From Simkania sp. (GTDB lineage Bacteria > Chlamydiota > Chlamydiia > Chlamydiales > Simkaniaceae), in assembly GCA_028281425.1 (NCBI GenBank), contig JANQJX010000041.1, positions 1-7,642 of the forward strand: DNA of 7,642 nucleotides. Direction: 5' to 3'. The notes under the pieces are model-generated. The model did not search any database and was not told where the DNA came from. It worked only from the letters and a program-made list of their open reading frames with translations. The translations under genes were made by a program, and so were the position numbers. Of this stretch, positions 1 through 5,424 are shown piece after piece. Within the stretch, counting starts at the first letter, position 1, and each line of letters opens with the position of its first letter.

Positions 1-92
1 GCAGGAACTAGTAGGAAGCAGCGATGCATGCTTAACTCTCCAAAGTGCTGTTAAAGCACTAGGGAATCCTCTTCGTTTACGGAGAGGAGGAT
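1..92 (+). ncRNA. Possible structured RNA, 5' part off the window (SRP RNA-like start)
   Basis: This stretch is about 46% G+C, above the AT-rich genes beside it. It starts with CAGG, eleven bases, then AGCAGC at 17-22. In bacterial SRP RNA these two elements form the symmetric loop bound by Ffh. The usual spacing is ten bases with a GGAA tetraloop, and here the apical stem would be weak, so the match is incomplete. Two hairpins follow: 44-60 (AGTGCT, loop GTTAA, AGCACT) and 68-87 (CCTCTTCG, loop TTTA, CGGAGAGG). The second has an alternative register, ATCCTC (66-71) with GAGGAT (87-92). Neither is followed by a T run, so they are not obvious terminators. A competing reading is the 3' end of a gene: the frame starting at base 2 stays open for 40 codons to TAG at 122-124, but the peptide is Cys/Arg-rich and unrecognised. 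An open stretch of that length is not significant. Confidence 0.3.
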
Positions 93-144
93 GTCAAAAG
101 TCGTATCCATGTACTTTCCTGTAGGGAAAAAACTTAAAAGAGAG

Positions 145-150
145 TATAAT
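145..150 (+). promoter_or_regulatory. Candidate -10 box for trxA
   Basis: A perfect TATAAT lies 36 bases upstream of the trxA start codon, giving a predicted leader of about 30 bases. No good -35 hexamer sits 16-19 bases upstream; the 17-base position reads TAGGGA. That position falls inside a dyad at 115-129 (TTTCC, five bases, GGAAA), which could be an operator or a chance inverted repeat. Degenerate -35 boxes are common in chlamydial sigma-66 promoters. Confidence 0.45.
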
Positions 151-186
151 CCGTTTGTTAAATGACTTCAATTTAGGGAGCGAGAA

Positions 187-510
187 ATGAGTAAAGATCA
201 AATGATAGAACTCAATAATGAAAATTTTGAAGAAACGATTAAAGCTGGAGTAACACTTGTTGATTTTTATGCGGATTGGTGTGGTCCTTGTAAAATGCTT
301 GCTCCAGTTTTAGAAGAGGTTGCCGAAAAAATGGGTTCAAAAGCGCAGTTTGGAAAGCTTGATATTGATAAAAACCATGCAATTGCTGGAAATTATCAAG
401 TCACTTCAGTGCCTACCATGATTCTTTATAAAGAAGGCAAGGAGGTGCATCGTTTAATTGGACTACGAGATGCAGAGGCCATTGAAGAGCTTATTAATGA
501 AGCTTTTTAA
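187..510 (+). CDS. trxA: Thioredoxin
   Basis: Thioredoxin is a cytoplasmic dithiol reductant that passes electrons from thioredoxin reductase to substrates such as ribonucleotide reductase and oxidised proteins. The protein has 107 residues, the normal size for a single-domain thioredoxin. The active site WCGPC is at residues 31-35. The buried aspartate that tunes it is Asp26, in VDFYAD. The cis-proline loop SVPT has Pro76, and the family's typical C-terminal helix follows. The start at 187 is supported by GGGAG at 176-180, six bases upstream; a second Met at codon 6 has no better site. A TATAAT lies 36 bases upstream. trxA is transcribed toward, and converges with, the long minus-strand gene block. 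In C. trachomatis trxA neighbours the SpoU methylase gene directly (recalled gene order); here a 495-codon gene separates them. No truncation or missing key residue is seen. Confidence 0.97.
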   Translation: MSKDQMIELNNENFEETIKAGVTLVDFYADWCGPCKMLAPVLEEVAEKMGSKAQFGKLDIDKNHAIAGNYQVTSVPTMILYKEGKEVHRLIGLRDAEAIEELINEAF

Positions 511-590
511 GTTATTAAAAACGCAACATTTACTTGGATAGATTTTTTTGAAGGTCTTATGCTTTAATCCTTATGTCTCTGCCCCCCTAT

Positions 591-639
591 GGAAAACAGA
601 CTGTGCCGAGAGAATTTATTGGATGTATCGGAAAACAGA
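591..639 (+). repeat. 10-bp direct repeat in the convergent gap
   Basis: GGAAAACAGA occurs at 591-600 and again at 630-639, a period of 39 bases. It lies in the 180-bp gap between trxA and the convergent minus-strand gene. The plus-strand frame 542-682 is open across both copies (46 codons, stop at 680-682), but it has no early start codon or ribosome binding site. I treat it as a possible gene remnant rather than a gene. Confidence 0.4.
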
Positions 640-672
640 GCATATGGATTTTTCTAAAGTGGGCATGCGAAA

Positions 673-688
673 CAGGGGTTAATCCCTG
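673..688. terminator. Small hairpin between convergent genes, possible weak terminator
   Basis: CAGGG (673-677), loop GTTAAT, CCCTG (684-688) forms a five-pair stem. It lies directly beyond the stop codon of the minus-strand gene ending at 691. Read on the minus strand, the stem is followed by only TTT; read on the plus strand, it is followed by ATTTAAG. It would be a weak intrinsic terminator in either direction. Its position at the point of convergence is the main argument for it. Confidence 0.4.
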
Positions 689-690
689 AT

Positions 691-2178
691 TTAAGACATT
701 GAAAGAAAAATTTTTTCCTTTTCTCTTACGTTATAGACATTTCTAGCAATTTCATCGAGAATTTTTCTAATCTTTTTTGACAATTCTTCCTCTTGCGTTA
801 TCGCTTCTAAAACCGTCTTTCCCGAACAAAAATTGAATTGCAATTTTTTACAATTTTGCTCAAATTGATCAAGAGAAGTGTTGTTTCCTTCTGATAAAAG
901 AGTCTTTAGGAGCGTTTGATGAAAAAGTCTGCAATACATAGTTTCATTCAAATAGGCAAACATTTCATGATGGTTTTTAAGAGGTTCTAATATTTTATTT
1001 AATGTCTCGTCAGTTGTTGTGCGATAGTCTTCGTTGCCTATTTTTGGCTTTGCGTTAATAAAAACAAGATGATATTTTTTGAAGTCATCTTTTAAAATGC
1101 GATCTTTTAGGATAAAATAAAAAGCATTGACTTCTGTTCTGTTTGTTGGATCTTCGAAAAATTTTTTCCAATAAATCCTTGTTTTTTCATCTTCTACCTC
1201 TAAAATCATCTGACGTAATAGGGTGTATTCGTTGAATCCTGTCTTATGACCTTTCTCATCTTTCCTTTCTGTATCTTTTATAGGTCGATTAGAACTTAAG
1301 CAATAAAACTTATTTACATGGATCTTTCCTTTTTTATGTAGTAAGAAGGTTTTAAGTGCTCGAGAATACATGTTTGAGACAGTTGAACCAAAGATGAGTG
1401 CTATGCCATCTTTTGAAGGAACATTTTTTACACTAGCTTTTAAAAAAGTAGGATTTATCAACCCAAGTTCTTCGAAAAAAGAAAAAAGCTCTTTTTTATA
1501 GAGGAGATATTTAGAGTTATGCAAAATATCCCATCTTTCTGTTTTCTTTTTTCTTTTAAATTCACGTTGTAGTATGAAGTTGAGCTCTTCCAAAGAGAGT
1601 GCTCCTTCTTTTTGAGAGATTTTTTCTTTTTCTTCATCTTTTAAGGTGAGTAAATCATATTTTAATGTGAAATTTAAAAATTCGATAAATTTTTTACTGC
1701 ATACGATGCGGTCACCTTTTAAATGAAAAAAATTAAACCAACCCAAAATTTTTTCTTGATTTTTTATGCATTCAACAATACGAGGAGAGAGAGGATGTGA
1801 TTGTATCGTACAAAGATTGATATTAGAATTAAAAGAAGAAGGTTCTTGCATGATTTTTGTAGGAGAAGTTTTAGAGGTCATCGTATAAGCGAATGCAGAT
1901 GTTGTCCCTCCAATAAGAAAACTTGCAATCAAAAGGGTTTTTTTTGTTAGTTGAGAAGTATAACCTATTTTCGTTTGTTTTCCTTGAGTTGTAATTTTTC
2001 TGATAGGGATATTACCTAACTTTTTTGATGGGGGAAGATAAGGTTTATAAATCAATTGAGTAAAAGAAACATATTTCCGATAAGAGGGGTTATAAAAAGG
2101 AAAAGCATTAAATTTTTTTGGGTAAAAAAATGTTTGAGGAATCTTCTTATAAATAGGAAAAGGGTGCAAATGAATCAT
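691..2178 (-). CDS. Hypothetical membrane-anchored or secreted protein with possible DUF218/YdcF-like domain
   Basis: I do not recognise this 495-residue protein with confidence. Residues 1-80 form an unusual tail rich in Lys, Tyr, Phe and Pro. KK at 79-80, a hydrophobic run (81-91) and TTSAFA (92-97) follow, which looks like a signal peptide or signal anchor placed 80 residues in. Residues 110-250 are mostly charged and helical. Residues about 258-425 alternate strands and helices: a first strand ending in FGST (263-266), a second strand then SNRPI (296-300), FNEY (315-318), a strand then TTTDET (387-392), and a helix with Gln421. This pattern reminds me of DUF218/YdcF/SanA-type Rossmann domains; that is inference from memory. 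The C-terminal part (430-495) is charged and helical. The start is supported by AAGGTGAG at 2184-2191, five bases upstream. The next in-frame Met is residue 100, beyond the hydrophobic run. The gene follows trmL by 44 bases and interrupts the chlamydial trxA-spoU adjacency. Confidence 0.75.
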   Translation of the reverse strand: MIHLHPFPIYKKIPQTFFYPKKFNAFPFYNPSYRKYVSFTQLIYKPYLPPSKKLGNIPIRKITTQGKQTKIGYTSQLTKKTLLIASFLIGGTTSAFAYTMTSKTSPTKIMQEPSSFNSNINLCTIQSHPLSPRIVECIKNQEKILGWFNFFHLKGDRIVCSKKFIEFLNFTLKYDLLTLKDEEKEKISQKEGALSLEELNFILQREFKRKKKTERWDILHNSKYLLYKKELFSFFEELGLINPTFLKASVKNVPSKDGIALIFGSTVSNMYSRALKTFLLHKKGKIHVNKFYCLSSNRPIKDTERKDEKGHKTGFNEYTLLRQMILEVEDEKTRIYWKKFFEDPTNRTEVNAFYFILKDRILKDDFKKYHLVFINAKPKIGNEDYRTTTDETLNKILEPLKNHHEMFAYLNETMYCRLFHQTLLKTLLSEGNNTSLDQFEQNCKKLQFNFCSGKTVLEAITQEEELSKKIRKILDEIARNVYNVREKEKIFLSMS

Positions 2179-2183
2179 TTTAA

Positions 2184-2191
2184 CTCACCTT
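2184..2191 (-). promoter_or_regulatory. Shine-Dalgarno site fixing the start of the 495-residue protein
   Basis: On the minus strand AAGGTGAG ends five bases before ATG at 2178-2176. It matters because it argues that the odd 80-residue N-terminal tail ahead of the hydrophobic segment is really translated. A perfect six-base inverted repeat (ATGCAA 2192-2197, TTGCAT 2212-2217, 14-base spacer) lies just upstream. It could be a protein-binding site or chance. Confidence 0.6.
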
Positions 2192-2222
2192 ATGCAAAAC
2201 AAGAAATTAACTTGCATTGATA

Positions 2223-2693
2223 TTAACAAAACTTGAATTCTTGTTGTCTTAAAGCTTCGTAAAGGGCAATTCCAACTGCTGTAGAAAGGTTGATACAGCG
2301 ATTTTTTTTATACAAGTGATTTTTTTTATGCATGGGAATCGTGACAAAATGCGTTTTCCATTTTTTCCAGAAATGAGAAGGCAACCCAGCACCTTCAGAT
2401 CCGAAAATAAGGAGGGTTTCTCTTGTATATTCAACCTCTGAGTAAATTTTTTTTGCATGTGATGAAAAAAAGTAAAAGGGAAACTTCGTTGTTTCTAAAT
2501 AGTCCTCTAAACTTTTAGTGATACTTACTTTAGCACCATTCCAATAGTCAAGCCCAGCACGTTTTAAGGATTTATCATCAATTTTAAAGCCAAGTGGTTT
2601 GACTAAGACAAGCTCTGTTTGTGTCACTTTGCAAGTACGAACAATATTACCTGTATTTTGAGGAATTTGGGGACGATAGAGAATAGCTTTCAT
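2223..2693 (-). CDS. trmL: tRNA (cytidine/uridine-34 2'-O)-methyltransferase, TrmL type (SpoU family)
   Basis: TrmL-type SPOUT enzymes use S-adenosylmethionine to methylate the ribose of wobble nucleotide 34 in certain leucine tRNAs. An older name for such genes is spoU or cspR. From the start chosen here the protein has 156 residues, close to E. coli TrmL. Motifs in order: IPQNTGNIVRTC (10-21), the family-typical KRAGLDY (44-50), the knot motif FGSEGAGLP (97-105), and NLSTAVGIALYEALRQ (135-150). The frame stays open to an upstream ATG at 2741, adding 16 residues. I prefer 2693 because family members start right at this first strand and the upstream ATG has no ribosome binding site. The preferred start has only GAGGG 12 bases away, inside a hairpin arm. 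The oddity is six extra residues between IPM and the Arg before NLS, matching an 18-base tandem duplication. The exact tRNA substrate is inferred from family membership. Confidence 0.92.
   Translation of the reverse strand: MKAILYRPQIPQNTGNIVRTCKVTQTELVLVKPLGFKIDDKSLKRAGLDYWNGAKVSITKSLEDYLETTKFPFYFFSSHAKKIYSEVEYTRETLLIFGSEGAGLPSHFWKKWKTHFVTIPMHKKNHLYKKNRCINLSTAVGIALYEALRQQEFKFC
2300..2329 (-). repeat. 18-base-period tandem repeat inside trmL
   Basis: GATTTTTTTTAT occurs at 2300-2311 and again at 2318-2329 on the plus strand, exactly 18 bases apart. On the coding strand it gives two copies of AAAAAAAATC and the peptide KKNHLYKKNR. The period is a multiple of three, so the frame is kept. Other TrmL proteins known to me (E. 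coli TrmL, B. subtilis CspR) have seven residues between IPM and the Asn of NLS/NLA, whereas this one has thirteen. Each copy carries a run of eight A on the coding strand, which may be prone to slippage. Confidence 0.7.
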
Positions 2694-2699
2694 CACATT

Positions 2700-2730
2700 A
2701 AAAAACCCTCGTCCAAATATTCGAAAAGGG
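2700..2730 (-). terminator. Hairpin plus T run between mip and trmL: possible attenuator
   Basis: Read on the minus strand, CCC, a TTT bulge, TCG, a ten-base loop, CGA, GGG is followed by six T (plus-strand A run 2700-2705). The form is that of a weak intrinsic terminator after mip. Its 3' arm contains GAGGG, the only candidate ribosome binding site for trmL, so the same structure could also reduce trmL translation. The stem is short and interrupted, so partial rather than full termination is likely. Confidence 0.4.
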
Positions 2731-2771
2731 CTAGTCCACATTTCTTATAAGCTCTGGAAAAATTTAGATTT

Positions 2772-3575
2772 TTACCTAAGAGCTTTTTCTTCTTCTTGTA
2801 CATTTATGTCTGCAATTTCCTTTTTTTTTGCATTGCTTGAATGGGTAGATGTCAAAGAATCTTCTTGTTTGGGAATTGTATTGGCTTTGACAACTTCAAT
2901 ATCAAAGATCAAAAGTGAGTTAGGAGGAAGGTAGCCAGCTTCTCCATAACCTAGATCGGGATGAATAAATAGAATACGTTTCTCACCTTCTTTCATTCCT
3001 ACAATGCCTTTACTGAATCCCTTAATGGTCTCTTCGAGGCAAAGCGGTTCGTCTTCTTTAGAAGAACCAAAGATATCACCATTAATAAATTTTCCAGTAT
3101 AACGGATTAAGGGGGTAAATCCATTTTTTACAATCTGACCTGTTCCTTCTTTTTCAATTTTGTATTGAAGCTTGTCATTTTCTAAGAGAACAACTCCTTC
3201 AGTTTTTTTATTTTCAGACAGAAATTGCTCTGCAGATGTAAGGTTTTTTTTAGCAAGTGTTTGAAAAGCTTTTTCTTGGACAATTGAGATGGCTTGCATA
3301 CAAGCTGTGTCATCCATTGGAGATTGTTTTCCTGCGATAGAATCTTCAAGACCTTTAATCACTTTTCCCATATCAAAGTGCAAGCCAAAGGCTTCAAGGT
3401 TTTTCCCAATCAGATGACCAAATGCTTCCGATAACTTGGGAATATCAACATCAAGATCTTTTTCTTCTTTTTTTTCGGCGATAGGCTTTCTTTCTTCATT
3501 AGCAGAAAGTGCCGTTCCAAACATGAAAGACAAAAGTGAGACAATAAAAAAGAGACTTTTTATCTTTTTAGTCAT
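2772..3575 (-). CDS. mip: Mip-like FKBP-type peptidyl-prolyl cis-trans isomerase, exported
   Basis: Mip proteins catalyse cis-trans isomerisation of Xaa-Pro bonds outside the cytoplasm, and in Legionella and Chlamydia they contribute to infection of host cells. The protein has 267 residues. It has an N-terminal signal peptide (KK, then hydrophobic 8-20, probable cleavage near Ala25), a helical N-terminal dimerisation-type region (about 45-125) and an FKBP fold (about 135-231). A charged C-terminal tail (232-267) follows, encoded in part by a run of nine A. Matches to the FKBP12 pocket are Tyr159 (Y26), Phe169 (F36), Ile184 (I56), Tyr210 (Y82) and Phe224 (F99). The usual Asp after Phe169 is Gly170, and the usual Trp59 is Phe187. 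There is no Cys near the cleavage site, so the lipoprotein form described for C. trachomatis Mip is not expected. The start is supported by AGGAG at 3582-3586, six bases upstream. It follows aspS by 54 bases. Confidence 0.93.
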   Translation of the reverse strand: MTKKIKSLFFIVSLLSFMFGTALSANEERKPIAEKKEEKDLDVDIPKLSEAFGHLIGKNLEAFGLHFDMGKVIKGLEDSIAGKQSPMDDTACMQAISIVQEKAFQTLAKKNLTSAEQFLSENKKTEGVVLLENDKLQYKIEKEGTGQIVKNGFTPLIRYTGKFINGDIFGSSKEDEPLCLEETIKGFSKGIVGMKEGEKRILFIHPDLGYGEAGYLPPNSLLIFDIEVVKANTIPKQEDSLTSTHSSNAKKKEIADINVQEEEKALR

Positions 3576-3581
3576 CTTATT

Positions 3582-3586
3582 CTCCT
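3582..3586 (-). promoter_or_regulatory. Strong ribosome binding site of mip
   Basis: AGGAG on the minus strand, six bases before the mip ATG, is the most canonical site in the minus-strand block; hisS has none visible. About 43 bases further upstream, TATAAT (3629-3634) overlaps the aspS stop codon. No -35-like hexamer lies 16-18 bases before it, so an independent mip promoter is possible but poorly supported. Confidence 0.6.
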
Positions 3587-3629
3587 ATTGAGATCAATTA
3601 GAAAGTCTTTACTCTAGTCTTAATAAGAA

Positions 3630-5423
3630 TTATATCCAAGGAATTTCTTTGGGATTTGGTTTAATTTTGAGTTCATTGAGTTGAGAAGGACTTATTTTGG
3701 AAGGGCACTGCATCATCAGATCACTTGCTTTTTGCGTTTTGGGAAAAGGAATCACATCTCGAATATTTTCTGTTTGACTCAGAAGCATCATTAATCTATC
3801 TAACCCAAGTGCAATTCCAAGGTGAGGAGGAGTGCCATATTGAAGGGCTTCAATAAAAAATCCAAATTTTTCATCGATCTCTTTCTCATTCAAGTTGAGA
3901 TGTTCAAATATTTTTTTCTGCAATTTAAAATCGTGAATTCTCTGAGATCCCCCCCCTACTTCATGACCATTGATGATGATATCGTAAGCAAGAGAACGCA
4001 TTTTGAGAGGGTCTTTTTTTAAGAGAGAAAGATCTTCAAGATGAGGAGAGGTAAAAGGGTGATGAAGACTTTTAAGCCGTTTTTCATCTTGATTCCATTC
4101 AAAGAGAGGAAAGTCATACACCCAAAGAAATTGGTATTCATTTTGTTTAATGAGACCTTGTTCTTTAGCAATGAGACGTCTTAAATGATCCATAGCTTGA
4201 TTGACAATGTTCTCATCTCCAGCAGCAAAAAGAAGAAGATCATTTGTTTTTGCATCCATTTTTTCTTCGATTGCTTTTAGTTGGTCTATAGTGAAAAATT
4301 TAACGATACCTGAAGTGAATCCTTTTGCTTGTTTTTTCATCCAAGCCAATCCGTTTAATTTAAATTTTTTGACAAAGTCGGTATAATGATCGATTTCTTT
4401 TCTGGAGATATCTTTCCCTTTTTTAACACAAATCCCCTTCACAATACCGCCTTGCTTGATTTGATCACGAAAAATGGCAAATTTGGAATTTTTCATTATA
4501 GAGTCAAGACGTATAAGAGGCATTTCGAATCTAAGATCAGGGCGATCTGTTCCATACATTTCCAAGCAGTCAAAATAGCGCATTGCTTTGATTGTTTCTG
4601 GGATCTCATAGTTAATACATTCTTTGAAGAGAGTCTTGAGATAGGATTGCATGAGTATTTTGATCTCTTCTAGAGTCACAAAACTCATTTCAATATCAAG
4701 TTGTGTGAATTCGGGTTGGCGATCAGAGCGAAGGTCTTCATCTCGAAAACAAGAAGCAATTTGAAAGTAACGATCTATACCTCCTATCATAAGAAGTTGC
4801 TTGAAGATTTGTGGTGATTGAGGAAGAGCATAAAAATGAACCGGATGTATGCGAGAGGGGACGAGATAATCACGGGCTCCTTCAGGAGTAGAGCGTGCTA
4901 AAAGAGGGGTTTGAATTTCATAAAACCCTTGATCATTGAAAAATTTTCGAGTTGTAAAAAAGGCTTGATGACGAAGGGCCAATTTTTCACTGAGATTTTT
5001 CCGCCTTAGATCGAGATAGCGGTATTTAAGGCGGAGCTCTTCGTGTGCATTTGTATGATCATCTGAAATTGAAAAAGGAGGGGGTTTAGCTTGTGATAAA
5101 ATTGCAAAATCATGGACTTCAACTTCGATTTCTCCTGTTGGGAGTTTAGGATTTGTAAGTCCTTTGCCACGGAGTCTTACTTTTCCTTTGATTGAAATGA
5201 CCCATTCAAGGCGGAGGATAGAAGCTTTTTCATGATCTTCTTTAGAAATTTCGGGATCAAAAATGATTTGAGTGATTCCATGTCTATCGCGGAGGTCGAT
5301 AAAAATAAGTCCCCCATGATCGCGTTGACGGTGAACCCAACCTGATAGGGTCACTTGTTTCCCGATGTCCGATGGACGCAAGGCATTGAGTGGATGCGTT
5401 CTTCTGTAATCAAAGGGAGTCAT
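3630..5423 (-). CDS. aspS: Aspartyl-tRNA synthetase, bacterial type, probably non-discriminating
   Basis: This class II synthetase attaches aspartate to tRNA in the cytoplasm, using ATP. At 597 residues it is the normal bacterial length. Domains: N-terminal OB-fold anticodon-binding domain (about 20-110, with GWVHRQRDHGG), class II core starting near 140, motif 1 in the 150-175 helix and strand, PEGARDYLVPSR (180-191), QSPQ (202-205), motif 2 FRDEDLRSDRQPEFTQLDIE (226-245), the bacterial GAD insertion (about 290-420), HHPFTSP (454-460), GGGS (490-493), and motif 3 GLDRL (540-544). His36, and Gly88 in RLRGKG, match the equivalent positions of the non-discriminating P. aeruginosa enzyme; E. coli's discriminating enzyme has Leu at the His position. 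This suggests it also makes Asp-tRNA(Asn) for GatCAB amidation. The start lies one base after the hisS stop (TGACATG), so translation is probably coupled; GGAG lies 11 bases upstream within hisS. Confidence 0.98.
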   Translation of the reverse strand: MTPFDYRRTHPLNALRPSDIGKQVTLSGWVHRQRDHGGLIFIDLRDRHGITQIIFDPEISKEDHEKASILRLEWVISIKGKVRLRGKGLTNPKLPTGEIEVEVHDFAILSQAKPPPFSISDDHTNAHEELRLKYRYLDLRRKNLSEKLALRHQAFFTTRKFFNDQGFYEIQTPLLARSTPEGARDYLVPSRIHPVHFYALPQSPQIFKQLLMIGGIDRYFQIASCFRDEDLRSDRQPEFTQLDIEMSFVTLEEIKILMQSYLKTLFKECINYEIPETIKAMRYFDCLEMYGTDRPDLRFEMPLIRLDSIMKNSKFAIFRDQIKQGGIVKGICVKKGKDISRKEIDHYTDFVKKFKLNGLAWMKKQAKGFTSGIVKFFTIDQLKAIEEKMDAKTNDLLLFAAGDENIVNQAMDHLRRLIAKEQGLIKQNEYQFLWVYDFPLFEWNQDEKRLKSLHHPFTSPHLEDLSLLKKDPLKMRSLAYDIIINGHEVGGGSQRIHDFKLQKKIFEHLNLNEKEIDEKFGFFIEALQYGTPPHLGIALGLDRLMMLLSQTENIRDVIPFPKTQKASDLMMQCPSKISPSQLNELKIKPNPKEIPWI

Positions 5424-5424
5424 G

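Noticed and set aside
2..124. Partial coding region, 40 open codons from the left edge
   Set aside because: Openness over 40 codons is not significant and the peptide is unrecognised. Kept only as an alternative reading of the structured segment.
2249..2458. 69-codon minus-strand frame inside trmL
   Set aside because: It is the alternative frame of the methyltransferase, whose two knot motifs are encoded in the correct frame over the same bases.
2694..2741. Upstream ATG extending TrmL by 16 residues
   Set aside because: The family starts at the first strand (MKAILYRPQIP), no ribosome binding site precedes the upstream ATG, and the extension spans a hairpin with a T run.
3629..3634. TATAAT overlapping the aspS stop codon as a promoter for mip
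   Set aside because: No -35-like hexamer lies at 16-18 bases; in an AT-rich genome the hexamer alone is weak evidence.
3822..4673. Open frames on the plus strand at 3822-4022, 4201-4386 and 4386-4673
   Set aside because: They lie antisense inside aspS, whose motifs are intact across the region. Their translations have no recognisable motif and no ribosome binding sites were noted.
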